A stretch of 64,000 bases of DNA from positions 1 through 64,000 of the forward strand of contig DLMH01000158.1 of assembly GCA_002478115.1 (NCBI GenBank), given 5' to 3'. Each line of letters begins with the position of its first letter. Position 1 is the first letter of the stretch. Made by a program: the position numbers and the translations under genes. The notes beneath the pieces were generated by a model that ran no database searches, had not been told where the DNA came from, and worked only from the letters and a program-made list of their open reading frames with translations. Positions 47,433 through 56,033 of the stretch are shown here, in pieces. This stretch comes from Candidatus Acidiferrum typicum (GTDB taxonomy: Bacteria; Acidobacteriota; Terriglobia; Acidiferrales; UBA7541).

Positions 47433-48536
47433 ATGAAAATACTCTTCGTAGCGGTTGTATGGCTGTTGGTTGTTTGCGCTTGTGAACGAGCCCACAGCCA
47501 ATCTCCAGCGCAGGCTGAAGGAGGCGCGCAACAATTCGCCACGCTTGGGGAATTCAAACTGCAAGGCGGGGCGGTAGTGCATGATTTCCGCCTTGGATAC
47601 CGCACGCTGGGCAAATTGAATGTGGAGAAATCGAATGCGGTGCTTTGGCCGACCTGGCTGGGTGGAAGAACCGAGGACCTGCTGGAGTTCATTGGGCCGG
47701 GGAAAGTCGTGGATAGCAGCAAGTACTTTGTCATTCTGGTGGATGCGATCAGCGATGGGGTTTCCACGTCGCCCTCCAACAGTGAGGCGCGACTGCGGAT
47801 GAAGTTTCCAAAATTCACGATTCGCGACATGGTGGAATCCGAGCACCGACTCGCGACCGAAGTGCTGCGGCTGACGCATCTTCACGCCGTCATGGGGCTT
47901 TCGATGGGCGGCATGCAAACCTTTGAATGGGCTGTGGCGTATCCGGATTTCATGGACGTAACGATTCCCATGGAGGGCTCGCCGCAATCCACTTCGTATG
48001 ACAAGCTGCTGTGGACCTCGGAGATCGATGCGATCGAGATGGATCCGGCGTGGAATACCGGAAATCCCACGGGGCCGCTGACTCGCGGGATCGCGCTTGA
48101 GGAGGAAATCGATTCCATGAACGTCACTTCGCCCGCGTATCGTGTGACACATACGAAGACCGAAAGCTTTGAGAATTTCCTCGGAGAGATGCGGAAGAAC
48201 AGCAGGAGCAATGCAGGCGCGGTGAGCGATCAAGTCCGCCAGAGAGAGGCCATCATGGCGCTGGATATTCCTCGGGAATTCGGCGTGACTCTTGAGCAGG
48301 CCGCGAAGAAGATTCGGTCCCGGATGCTAGTAATCGTTTCCCTTGAAGATCACATGGTGAACCCGAGTCCTGCAGTAGAGTTTGCGAGTGCAATCGATGC
48401 GCCGGTCGTGAGTCTGGACTCGCTCTGCGGCCACCTGAGCCTTTCGTGCATCTCGGTGGGTCCTATCGTGGCGCAATTTCTTGCCGACCCAGCTTCCGTG
48501 CGAAGCCAGACTCTCAAGGATCCATCGAGCCGGTAG
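47433..48536 (+). CDS. Secreted MetX-like alpha/beta hydrolase
   Basis: The product has 367 residues from the ATG at 47433, which gives a signal peptide (MKILFVAVVWLLVVCACERAHS); an upstream TTG is less likely. The fold follows homoserine O-acetyltransferase (FRLGYRTLGKLN, LHAVMGLSMGGMQTFEW with nucleophile Ser, LVIVSLEDHMVNP with Asp, and CGHLS with His). A signal peptide is not expected for a methionine biosynthetic enzyme, so this is probably an extracytoplasmic hydrolase of the family rather than MetX. It follows the lyase gene by 58 bp and may be cotranscribed. Confidence 0.85.
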   Translation: MKILFVAVVWLLVVCACERAHSQSPAQAEGGAQQFATLGEFKLQGGAVVHDFRLGYRTLGKLNVEKSNAVLWPTWLGGRTEDLLEFIGPGKVVDSSKYFVILVDAISDGVSTSPSNSEARLRMKFPKFTIRDMVESEHRLATEVLRLTHLHAVMGLSMGGMQTFEWAVAYPDFMDVTIPMEGSPQSTSYDKLLWTSEIDAIEMDPAWNTGNPTGPLTRGIALEEEIDSMNVTSPAYRVTHTKTESFENFLGEMRKNSRSNAGAVSDQVRQREAIMALDIPREFGVTLEQAAKKIRSRMLVIVSLEDHMVNPSPAVEFASAIDAPVVSLDSLCGHLSLSCISVGPIVAQFLADPASVRSQTLKDPSSR

Positions 48537-48559
48537 CGTGAGGCGTGATCAGCGCCAGC

Positions 48560-48949
48560 TCATTGGATGCGTTCTCGGGTGAAGCGATCGCGGCCAGCCC
48601 AGTAGGGGCACTTCGGGCAGGATTTTCCTTCGGGGTAGTCAATGCCTTCTTCGTGAGGGCATCCGATGAGGCCGTCGGTGACAATCACGGAAATGACCGC
48701 GTGCTCCTTCAGAAAGGCGAAGACCTTTTCGCCAACAGTGGGGTTATGGCGTACATCGACATCCTCCGAGAACCATCGCTCGAGTGGGTCAGGGTCGCTG
48801 CCTTCGTCGCGCACGATGGCGACGACGATCTTGCTGGCGAAATCGGCGGTAGGACCGTAGAGGGCAATGGTGGCAACTGGATAGCCGCGAAATCCCTTTT
48901 GGGCATTACTGTCCAACCACGTTGCAGAGGAACTCTTTTTCCTGCCCAT
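48560..48949 (-). CDS. Conserved hypothetical protein with C-terminal Cys cluster
   Basis: The product has 129 residues from the ATG at 48949, which has GGGAG nine bases upstream; a longer frame to 48991 is not needed. GYPVATIALYGPTADFASKI and ERWFSEDVDVRHNPTVGEKV look like a conserved small family. The end GCPHEEGIDYPEGKSCPKCP carries three Cys residues and a His that could bind a metal. Its function is unknown. It is convergent with the MetX-like gene. Confidence 0.75.
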   Translation of the reverse strand: MGRKKSSSATWLDSNAQKGFRGYPVATIALYGPTADFASKIVVAIVRDEGSDPDPLERWFSEDVDVRHNPTVGEKVFAFLKEHAVISVIVTDGLIGCPHEEGIDYPEGKSCPKCPYWAGRDRFTRERIQ

Positions 48950-49095
48950 ACTCGCTCTCCCTTCCCACATGCTTCCGTCAAGGATGTTCATTGCTAGCGC
49001 GGCTTGCCGCGCTGGTCACGCGACGGAGAAATTCACTCTGGCGAATGACTAACAGGATACCATTGCTGTAGCACACCGAATATGAGGCGCGACAA

Positions 49096-49662
49096 ATGAA
49101 AAACAGCTTGATTGGTGCATGCTTCGTTTTCGTGGCAGTCCAGTTTTGCGCCGCGGGGAGAGTTGCTGGTTCAGTCGGGGCGAGCTTCGATCCTCCGCGG
49201 CAAAGTACTGTCGCTCATCCCAAAGAAACCCCAGCGGATCCGCTGAAAGCGGTCACAAAGAGCTTTCCAGGGAGCATCACACTCAAAGCAAAACAGCGGG
49301 TGCTGGAATTTTGTCCGGACAACACGTGCGATGGGTTTGTGGCGTCGCAGAATGTCTCTTTTTCCACGCTCAAAGACTTCGCTTATCTATATATCTACTT
49401 TTTTTCGGGCTACGTTGAACTTCCGGAATGGCGCGACCGTGCCGAAGTCAAAGATGTCACGGAACATGTGCTCGCAAAACCCGGATATCGCAAATGCAAA
49501 AACGCGGACAGTCGTGAAGCGGCACGCTGCGTGCTGTTGGGTCTGAGTCAGAATGAGGCAATCAGACTCATTTTCGTTCGTTACGATGAAGGAACACGCA
49601 ATTTCGTGAGGGAGGACACCATCAAACAACTCTCGGAGAAAAAGGTACAGACGAAACAGTGA
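49096..49662 (+). CDS. Hypothetical secreted protein
   Basis: The product has 188 residues starting MKNSLIGACFVFVAVQFCAA, a signal peptide. Four mature Cys residues (CPDNTC and KCKN...RCVLLG) could form disulfides. The central segment FAYLYIYFFSGYVELPEWRD is aromatic-rich. I recognise no family. It precedes the B3/4 gene by 63 bp. Confidence 0.7.
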   Translation: MKNSLIGACFVFVAVQFCAAGRVAGSVGASFDPPRQSTVAHPKETPADPLKAVTKSFPGSITLKAKQRVLEFCPDNTCDGFVASQNVSFSTLKDFAYLYIYFFSGYVELPEWRDRAEVKDVTEHVLAKPGYRKCKNADSREAARCVLLGLSQNEAIRLIFVRYDEGTRNFVREDTIKQLSEKKVQTKQ

Positions 49663-49725
49663 GAAGAGCGGCTGGATTCCTCTTCTCTGTGCGCTGGGGA
49701 CGGGTCGGAGGTATTCTGGAGCGGC

Positions 49726-50388
49726 ATGATTACTGTGACCATTGATACGGCACTGAAGGCGAAGTGCCCACGGGTGGCGCTCGGCTGCGTCATGGGCAAT
49801 GTAGAGGTGGTGGAAACGCCGGCGGCGCTGCTTGCGGAGATGAAAGCGTGCGAGACGAAAATTCTTGGGCTGCCGGAGCCGCGGGTTGTGCTGGAGGGAC
49901 CGCAAATTTTGGCGACGCGCGCCGGATATAAGGCGCTGGGCAAGGATCCGGCGCGCTACCGTGGCTCAGCCGAAGCGCTGCTGCGGCGCATCCTGAGCGG
50001 GAAGAGTTTTCCGCAGATTGGCGCGGTTGTGGACGTCATCAATTTGGTTTCGGTGGAAAGCCGATTGCCCATCGGGCTCTACGATCTGGCCAACTTACAG
50101 GGCGATATCGTGTTTCGCGCAGGCCGCGCCGGGGAAACCTACAAAGGGATCGGGAAGTACGACCTGAATCTGGAAGGGCTGCCGGTGTTTTGCGACGCGC
50201 TGGGGCCGCACGGAAGTCCTACGAGCGATTCCGAGCGCACCATGGTGACGCCAGCGACGAAACGCATTGCCGCGATTCTGGTGGGATTTGGAGGCAGCGA
50301 AGGGCTGGAGCGCTGGTGCCAGCGAATGACCACGCTGCTGCAGCAATACGCGCAAGGCCACGCCATTGAGTCAAAGGTCGTTTCGTGA
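49726..50388 (+). CDS. B3/4 domain-containing protein
   Basis: The product has 220 residues resembling the B3/B4 (tRNA-editing) domain of phenylalanyl-tRNA synthetase beta: YKALGKDPARYRGSAEALLR, VVDVINLVSVESRLPIGLYD, and TSDSERTMVTPATKRIAAIL. Free-standing copies are thought to act on aminoacyl-tRNA or related small molecules. Its stop overlaps the next start as GTGA, which indicates translational coupling to the membrane protein gene. Confidence 0.88.
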   Translation: MITVTIDTALKAKCPRVALGCVMGNVEVVETPAALLAEMKACETKILGLPEPRVVLEGPQILATRAGYKALGKDPARYRGSAEALLRRILSGKSFPQIGAVVDVINLVSVESRLPIGLYDLANLQGDIVFRAGRAGETYKGIGKYDLNLEGLPVFCDALGPHGSPTSDSERTMVTPATKRIAAILVGFGGSEGLERWCQRMTTLLQQYAQGHAIESKVVS

Positions 50389-50996
50389 TCGTGGCCGCTG
50401 CTTCGCGGCTGAATCCTCCGCGCCCTCTCTGGGAGCGGCGAATGCTTGGCCGCCCAGGCCTGGCCGCGGCGTTTTTGTGGGGATTGGCGGAAGCGACTTT
50501 TTTCTTTATTATCCCGGACGTTTTTCTCTCGTTCGTCGCGGTGCTCGACTGGCGTTCGACGTGGAAGCATATCGTTGCCGCGCTTGCGGGAGCTCTCCTC
50601 GGGGGAGCGCTGCTATTCCACTGGGCGCAGGCAGATCCCAAAGCGGCACACGCTGCGGTTGCACGCGTTCCATTCATTACTCCAGAAATGTTCGCCAAAG
50701 TGAATTCTGGCTTCGGCAAGATGGGCTTGCGGGCCGTGCTGGCTGGTTCTGTTTCCGGTATACCTTACAAACTCTACGCGGTCGAAGCACCGAGGGTTTC
50801 GACGCAGTTTGCCTTTCTGCTGGCCACCCCGGCGGCGCGCGCGGTGCGATTCACCCTGGTGTGGATGATTTTCGGGGCCGCGGCCGGCTGGCTGCGGAGA
50901 AGATACGCGCTTGCAACACGAAAGCTCGCATATATTCACGCCGTGCTCTGGATTGTCTCTTACGCATTTTATTGGGGACGCATCGTTTACCGCTGA
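50385..50996 (+). CDS. Small membrane protein, VTT/DedA-like
   Basis: The product has 203 residues from a GTG overlapping the upstream stop. Hydrophobic segments are FLWGLAEATFFFIIPDVFLS, IVAALAGALLGGALLFHW, and two near the C terminus (VRFTLVWMIFGAAAGWL, VLWIVSYAFYW). The VSGIPYKLYAVEAPR and early FIIPDVFL stretches recall the SNARE-associated/DedA superfamily, but similarity is weak by eye. It leads directly into a phospholipid operon. Confidence 0.65.
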   Translation: MIVAAASRLNPPRPLWERRMLGRPGLAAAFLWGLAEATFFFIIPDVFLSFVAVLDWRSTWKHIVAALAGALLGGALLFHWAQADPKAAHAAVARVPFITPEMFAKVNSGFGKMGLRAVLAGSVSGIPYKLYAVEAPRVSTQFAFLLATPAARAVRFTLVWMIFGAAAGWLRRRYALATRKLAYIHAVLWIVSYAFYWGRIVYR

Positions 50997-51026
50997 AGCC
51001 TTGCGGGTAGGATGAGGTTAACCGCC

Positions 51027-51641
51027 ATGCCCAGCATCTATGGCCTGAAACCGAAATTTCAGGGGTTCCTGCGGCCCGTCACCAACGCGTTGGCCCACGC
51101 AGGCATGACCGCCAATCAGGTCACAGTCAGCGCGATGCTGCTTTCCTTCGCGACGGGCTTTGCGGTTCTCCATTTTCATAGCATGCGCGTCTTGTTATTG
51201 CTGCCGGCCACGCTCTTTCTGCGCATGGCGTTGAACGCGATCGACGGGATGTTGGCGCGCGAACACAATCAGAAAAGCGCCTTGGGCGCGATTCTGAATG
51301 AGCTGGGCGATGTTTTTTCCGATGCAGCGCTTTACCTGCCGCTGGCCACTTTTCTTCCGTTCGATGCCGCGCTGATGGTGCTGATCGTTCTGCTCGCCGT
51401 GGTCAGCGAGATGACGGGAGTGGTGGCGGTGCAGATTGGGGCTTCGCGGCGGTACGACGGGCCGATGGGGAAAAGCGACCGCGCGTTTGTTTTTGGGACA
51501 CTGGGATTGCTTCTGGGGTTGCAATTGCCTATCTTTCGAGTAGTCATCCCCGTCCAGTGGATTGTGCTCGTGCTCCTGCTCGTGACGATCGTGAACCGAG
51601 CGCGTGGTGCGCTGCGGGAAATTCGAGGTTGCACCTCCTGA
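51027..51641 (+). CDS. CDP-alcohol phosphatidyltransferase (YnbA-like)
   Basis: The product has 204 residues from the ATG at 51027, chosen because MPSIYGLKPKFQGFLRP aligns with the YnbA start; an ATG at 51012 is alternative. The CDP-alcohol motif is DGMLAREHNQKSALG followed by AILNELGDVFSD, in which the acidic residues bind the divalent metals. Membrane helices follow. It transfers a phosphatidyl group from CDP-diacylglycerol to an alcohol. With the acyltransferase and CdsA genes after it, it forms a complete phospholipid module. Stop and next start overlap (TGATG). Confidence 0.9.
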   Translation: MPSIYGLKPKFQGFLRPVTNALAHAGMTANQVTVSAMLLSFATGFAVLHFHSMRVLLLLPATLFLRMALNAIDGMLAREHNQKSALGAILNELGDVFSDAALYLPLATFLPFDAALMVLIVLLAVVSEMTGVVAVQIGASRRYDGPMGKSDRAFVFGTLGLLLGLQLPIFRVVIPVQWIVLVLLLVTIVNRARGALREIRGCTS

Positions 51642-52300
51642 TGAACGATCGCATTCATCCGTTCGCGAATCTTCTGGCGGCGGTTGCCCGCGGAGTTACT
51701 GGGGTGCAGGTGCAGTGGGCGGGCTGCGAACCCGACGAAAAACAGCGCATCTACTTCGCAAACCACACCAGTCATCTGGATTTTGTGGTGTTGTGGTCGG
51801 GGCTGCCTCCGGATTTGCGGGCACATACGCGACCCGTGGCCGCGCAGGACTATTGGGAAAGCTCGGCGCTGCGACGTTACGTGGTGATGAATGTGTTCAA
51901 CGCCGTGCTGGTGCAGCGTGGCGTGATGGCGCAGGCCAAAAGCCCCGAAGAGGCGCGCTATGCCGGACGAGCACTGATCGAGCAAATGGCCGCGGCGCTG
52001 GGCGACCAATACTCGCTGATTCTTTTTCCCGAGGGCACGCGGGGCAACGGCGAAAAGGTCGGATCGTTCCGAGCGGGGTTGTATCACCTGGCGTTGCGCC
52101 GGCCGGATGTGGAACTCGTTCCGGCGTATCTTGAAAATATGAACCGTATTTTGCCGAAAGGAGAAGTTTTGCCCGTGCCCATGCTAAGCCTTTTGACCTT
52201 CGGCAAGCCGCTGCAAGTGGAGCCAGGAGAAGAAAAAGAAATGTTTCTGGAGCGCGCGCGCGAAGCCGTCAGCAGCCTGCGGCGGATTGGATCGGCGTGA
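51641..52300 (+). CDS. 1-acyl-glycerol-3-phosphate-type acyltransferase (PlsC family)
   Basis: The product has 219 residues from the ATG at 51641, overlapping the previous stop. The acyltransferase motifs are NHTSHLDF (H-x4-D) at about residue 43 and FPEGTRG near residue 130. It would acylate a lysophospholipid or glycerol phosphate acceptor. Its position between the phosphatidyltransferase and cytidylyltransferase genes is shared in content with E. coli ynbABC-type loci. Confidence 0.9.
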   Translation: MNDRIHPFANLLAAVARGVTGVQVQWAGCEPDEKQRIYFANHTSHLDFVVLWSGLPPDLRAHTRPVAAQDYWESSALRRYVVMNVFNAVLVQRGVMAQAKSPEEARYAGRALIEQMAAALGDQYSLILFPEGTRGNGEKVGSFRAGLYHLALRRPDVELVPAYLENMNRILPKGEVLPVPMLSLLTFGKPLQVEPGEEKEMFLERAREAVSSLRRIGSA

Positions 52301-53253
52301 TGCTGCCAGCGATTCACGATGCGAAGCTGGCGTGGCTATACGGCGGCGTGCTGTTCCTGCTGGTCGTTTCCACCCTGATTGGCCGATGGCTGAAGCGCCG
52401 CCGGAAGAGCGAAGCAAGCCGGGCCACGATCGAGAATGTGAATGCGCGCATCCGGGCCTGGTGGAAGATGTGCGCGATTTTTGCCGCGGCCATCCTCCTT
52501 GGACGCGTGGGTTCGCTGATCCTGTTCGGCTTGATATCGTTTCTGGCGCTGCGCGAGTACATGACCCTGGTGCCCACGCGGCGTGGAGATCACCGGACGC
52601 TCTTCTGGAGCTTCTTTGTGATTATGCCGCTGCAATATTTCCTCATTGGGATCCAGTGGTACGGGTTTTTCGCCATCATGATTCCGGTGCTGGCGTTTGT
52701 TTTCGTCCCGACAAGCATCGCGATTGCGGGAGACACGGCGCACTTTCTGGAGCGCGCCGCGAAAATTCAGTTTGGGATCATGGTGTGTGCGTACTGCCTG
52801 AGCCATGCACCGGCATTGCTACTACTGAAGATTCCAGGCTACGAAGGGCAGGATGCGCGGCTGCTGCTCTATCTGGTGATCGTGGATCAGATGAGCGATG
52901 TCCTGCAATTTGTGTGGGGCAAACTGATCGGGCGGAACAAAATCGCGTGGCGCGTGAGTCCCAACAAAACCTGGGAAGGGTTTTTCGGCGGGGTTTTGAG
53001 CGCGACGGCGCTGGGCGCGGCGCTCTGGTGGGCCACGCCGTTTACGCCGCTGCAGTCCGCGGGAATGTCGTTCACCATTTGCATATTGGGATTTTGCGGG
53101 GGCCTAGTGATGAGCGCGATCAAGCGGGACATCGGGATCAAGGATTTCGGCAGAGTGATCGAGGGACACGGCGGAATCCTGGATCGCATTGACTCGCTGT
53201 GCTTTGCCGCGCCGATTTTTTTCCACCTGGTGCGGTACTACTTCGTTCCTTAA
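52297..53253 (+). CDS. Phosphatidate cytidylyltransferase (CdsA family, YnbB-like)
   Basis: The product has 318 residues from a GTG at 52297, with an ATG at the next codon; the start overlaps the acyltransferase stop. About seven membrane helices are visible. The CdsA signature is near the C terminus: SAIKRDIGIKDFGRVIEGHG then GILDRIDS. It makes CDP-diacylglycerol from CTP and phosphatidate, the substrate of the first enzyme in this operon. The long N-terminal Arg-rich loop (WLKRRRKSE) follows TM1. Confidence 0.92.
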   Translation: MMLPAIHDAKLAWLYGGVLFLLVVSTLIGRWLKRRRKSEASRATIENVNARIRAWWKMCAIFAAAILLGRVGSLILFGLISFLALREYMTLVPTRRGDHRTLFWSFFVIMPLQYFLIGIQWYGFFAIMIPVLAFVFVPTSIAIAGDTAHFLERAAKIQFGIMVCAYCLSHAPALLLLKIPGYEGQDARLLLYLVIVDQMSDVLQFVWGKLIGRNKIAWRVSPNKTWEGFFGGVLSATALGAALWWATPFTPLQSAGMSFTICILGFCGGLVMSAIKRDIGIKDFGRVIEGHGGILDRIDSLCFAAPIFFHLVRYYFVP

Positions 53254-53410
53254 TCCATATCTTTCAGCGAGTCGCAGAAAGAGAAGGGCCGCAGGGCTCC
53301 CGCCAGAAGACGGCGGGCTGGTGAAGCGCAGACTCGCCCTGCGCCACGACAGAATTGTGCCTCGGGGAAGGAGGCGGGCAGGGAGGGAATGCAGTTTGAT
53401 GGTAACGCTT

Positions 53411-53448
53411 GCAGCCGTAAAAGCGGCGGTGAGCCGCTGCACTCCAAA
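53411..53448. repeat. GGCGGC/GCCGCC palindromic repeat, copy 4
   Basis: GTAAAAGCGGCGGTGAGCCG is followed by CTGCACTCCAAAA. It is in the 286-bp gap between the convergent cdsA and asd genes. A CGCCCGCCTTCGGCGGG hairpin follows at 53491-53508. Confidence 0.65.
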
Positions 53449-53539
53449 ATGACCGGGGAGTTCTGACGCAGAGACTGTGCGTACATGGGGCGCCCGCCTT
53501 CGGCGGGTGCTGCGCCCCTACCAATGGCACGGAACGCGA

Positions 53540-54655
53540 TCAGCGGGAAACAGGCTCCACGCTCTGCGCGCGCGCTTGATTGCGCGATTTCAGGAAGCCT
53601 TGCGCCGCCAGAAGTTCGGCGTTGAGCAATGCAGCGCCGGCCGCGCCGCGGACCAGATTGTGCGAAAGCAAGGTGAGCTTGACGTCGAACAGCGGGCACT
53701 CACGAATGCGCCCGACGACGGCGGCCATGCCGTGGCCCGCGTTGACATCCTTGCGGGGCTGCGGACGATCGGGTTCGTCGAGGACGACGACAGGATGTTT
53801 CAACGCAGTGGGCAGAGAGGCCAACTGGTCTGAAACCTGGTAAGAGCGTAGCGCTTCGCGGACTTCGTCGAGCGTAGCGGTTTTCTTCAGACGCAAGGAA
53901 ACGCATTCCAGGTGGCCATCGACCACGGGGACGCGGTTGCAATGGGCACTGATGCCCAGCCCCGCTTCGATGAAACGGTTGCCATCCCATTTGCCAAGCA
54001 GCTTCTGCGGCTCCGCTTCCATCTTTTCTTCCTCGCCGCTGATGAAGGGAACGACGTTTCCCTGGATGTCCAGTGCGGGCACGCCGGGATAGCCAGCACC
54101 AGAAATGGCTTGCAGGGTGACGACGAACACTTTCTCCAGTCCAAAGGCATCCGCAAGAGGTTTCAGGACGACAACAAGCCCGGCCGTGGAGCAGTTGGGG
54201 TTGGTCACGATGAATCCCGAGTCGTAGCCGTGGTTTTTCTGCTGAACGGGGATGGCGTTCAGGTGCGCTGCATTCACTTCCGGAATGAGCAGAGGAACGT
54301 CCGGGTCCTGGCGGTGATTCCTTGAATTGCTTACGACGGGGTAGCCGCGCCGCGCATACTCCTCTTCCGCGGGGCCGGCTACCGAAGAATCGAGCGCCGA
54401 AAAGAGGAAATCGCAATCCAGGTTGGGTTCAAGTTCTTTCACAACGAGGCCGCGAGCGACTTCCGGCACCGGTCCTTCGAGATGCCAGCGCACGGCTTCG
54501 GCGTAGCGTTTACCGGAGGAACGCTCCGATGCGGCCACCTCGGTCAAAGTGAACCACGGGTGATCAGCGAGGAGCTTCACCAGGCGCTGCCCCACCATTC
54601 CCGTTGCACCCAAAACTCCCGCGCGCCATTTCTTTCCATTTGCAAGAGCGCTCAT
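53540..54655 (-). CDS. asd: Aspartate-semialdehyde dehydrogenase
   Basis: The product has 371 residues from the ATG at 54655, which overlaps the aspartokinase stop by ATGA. The NADP-binding GVLGATGMVGQRL is at residues 13-25, the catalytic Cys155 is in TNPNCSTAGL, and SGAGYPGV follows. The sequence is of the archaeal/fungal-like ASADH branch (GAGYPG, NCSTAG). It reduces aspartyl phosphate to the semialdehyde in Thr, Met, Lys and Ile synthesis. It is the second gene of an operon controlled by the upstream Thr/Ile attenuator. Confidence 0.95.
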   Translation of the reverse strand: MSALANGKKWRAGVLGATGMVGQRLVKLLADHPWFTLTEVAASERSSGKRYAEAVRWHLEGPVPEVARGLVVKELEPNLDCDFLFSALDSSVAGPAEEEYARRGYPVVSNSRNHRQDPDVPLLIPEVNAAHLNAIPVQQKNHGYDSGFIVTNPNCSTAGLVVVLKPLADAFGLEKVFVVTLQAISGAGYPGVPALDIQGNVVPFISGEEEKMEAEPQKLLGKWDGNRFIEAGLGISAHCNRVPVVDGHLECVSLRLKKTATLDEVREALRSYQVSDQLASLPTALKHPVVVLDEPDRPQPRKDVNAGHGMAAVVGRIRECPLFDVKLTLLSHNLVRGAAGAALLNAELLAAQGFLKSRNQARAQSVEPVSR

Positions 54656-55692
54656 GCTGCACCCCCGTTCTGCGCCGGCCCAATGCGCGTTCCGCGCAGG
54701 TGCGGCTTGAATGTATTCCTGACCCACACAGTCATTTCGTGCTCTGCCGCAAGTGGCAAGACGTGCGGGTGAAGCACCTTCGCCCCGCTTGCGGCCAAAG
54801 CGTGGGCTTCATCGTAACTCAATTCGTGGAGGAGTTTAGCCTCGGCGATTTCGTGCGGGCTGGCGGTGAAGATGCCGTCCACGTCGGTCCAGATGACGAG
54901 TTCTTCGGCGTCCACGACGTGGGCGATGAGGGCTCCGGAGAAATCGGAGCTGTTGCGACCGAGGGTGGTGATGCGGCCGTCGAGGGTCGCGCCGATGAAA
55001 CCGGTAACGACCGGCACGATGCCCGATTCCAGCAAGGGCACAAGAACCTCGCGGCCGCGCTCTCTGGTATGCCCGAGATGGGGTTTCGCCTTCTGGAAAG
55101 TGTCGCAGGTCAGGACGAAGTCCGAGGAAACCACGGGAACCGCCACGATGCCGAGCTTGTTCAGAGCAGCAGCGAACAAGCGGGCACAGAAGCGTTCGCC
55201 AAAGGAGGCCAGCCGGTCAAAGAGAGCGGGATCGACTGTCACGGGCCCGCGCTTCGGCGTTTCATGGAGCAGGTCGCGGGCGAGAAGTTGCAATTCGTGC
55301 AGGACCTGCGCATGGTCATGTTAGGGAAGTTGCAAGCCATTGAGGACGCCGAGGTGAAGCACGACGAGGTGCTCCGCCGCTTCAAGTGCTTTTGCGAACT
55401 CGTTGCGCGTGAGTTTTCCGGCGATTTCCAAGAGCGTATCCGTAACTCCCTTCATCGCGGAGACAACCACGGTCACCGGCGAGGCAGCGGCCGCTGCCCG
55501 AACCAGCGCGGCGGCATGCAATATACGATCGGCCCCGAGCAAAGAAGAGCCACCGAACTTGAAGGCGATGCCGCGCTCTGGGCAACGGGTTGCCGCTGTG
55601 GCGGTTACATCCCGCGGGAAGCGTGCGTTTGCTTTGGGCGGAGCTAAATGGTCTCCTGCTGCGAGAGATACTTCCTGCTGTTCCGGGCACAT
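54652..55692 (-). pseudogene. lysC: Aspartokinase (ThrA-type kinase domain) with in-frame TAA and no ACT domain
   Basis: The ATG at 55692 follows AAGGAG. One frame of 347 codons runs to 54652 and encodes an aspartokinase catalytic domain: FKFGGSSLLGADR, VVSAMKGVTDTLLE, VPVVTGFIGAT, TTLGRNSSDFSGALIA, VIWTDVDGIF and ASGAKVLHPH. It is interrupted by a single TAA at 55321-55323 after GVLNGLQLP, and the same frame resumes at once (HDHAQVLHELQLLARD). There is no frame change. GRNSSD resembles ThrA/MetL. The protein ends just after NTFKPHLRGTRI with no ACT or homoserine dehydrogenase domain. Nonsense mutation, readthrough or a sequence error are all possible. Confidence 0.75.
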
Positions 55693-55748
55693 GGCAAATG
55701 CTCCTTAGTTGTGTACCGCGGAAGCGATTCTTGGGGAGGGCAGAAACT

Positions 55749-55786
55749 AAAAAACCCACCGCCAGTTTCGCTTCTGGCGGTGGGTT
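55749..55786 (-). terminator. Attenuator terminator of the lysC-asd operon
   Basis: AACCCACCGCCAG (55753-55765) pairs perfectly over 13 bp with CTGGCGGTGGGTT (55774-55786) around an 8-nt loop. The A's at 55749-55754 become UUUUUU on the minus strand. It lies 17 bases after the leader peptide stop and 57 bases before the lysC start. Confidence 0.9.
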
Positions 55787-55802
55787 GGAAACTTTTTGGT
55801 GG

Positions 55803-55922
55803 CTACCTGTTTCTCCCGTCGCCCGAAGCGGTGGTAGTGCACATAATCGTAGTAATAGTCGTAGTCGAAATGATCGACCGCGTGATCCGGGAGGGCTTTC
55901 GCTTCGTGAGGTTAGCCGACAT
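55803..55922 (-). CDS. Thr/Ile-rich leader peptide (thrL-like) of the lysC-asd operon
   Basis: The minus-strand frame from the ATG at 55922 gives 39 residues. The second half contains RSIISTTTITTIMCTTTASG, so within 19 codons from Ile13 there are nine Thr and five Ile. This resembles the E. coli thrL peptide (ISTTITTTITITT). The regulatory amino acids match the end products Thr and Ile of the aspartate pathway. A perfect terminator follows and then lysC, the order of a transcription attenuator. The ribosome site is weak (AAGG adjoining the ATG), so the exact start is uncertain. Stalling at Thr/Ile codons would favour an antiterminator that I could not fold by eye. Confidence 0.8.
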   Translation of the reverse strand: MSANLTKRKPSRITRSIISTTTITTIMCTTTASGDGRNR

Positions 55923-56033
55923 CCTTGAAAGAGTAGCACACCAGTATAGAAATCCAAACGAAAAGTGGCGGCGCGCAGGCGGGTGTTTCCAAGAGTACAG
56001 TAACCCTCCACTCTTCACGCAGGTTTCGCGGGG

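Noticed and set aside
45959..47830. Minus-strand frame of 623 codons
   Set aside because: It is antisense to the tryptophanase-like gene, is Arg/His-rich, and shows no family motif.
48545..48997. Plus-strand 150-codon frame
   Set aside because: The minus-strand gene 48560-48949 has a good ribosome site and a conserved-looking Cys-rich end; the plus frame is its shadow.
55290..55330. Frameshift in lysC
   Set aside because: The two halves are in the same frame (55692 and 55293 differ by a multiple of three); the interruption is a TAA codon.
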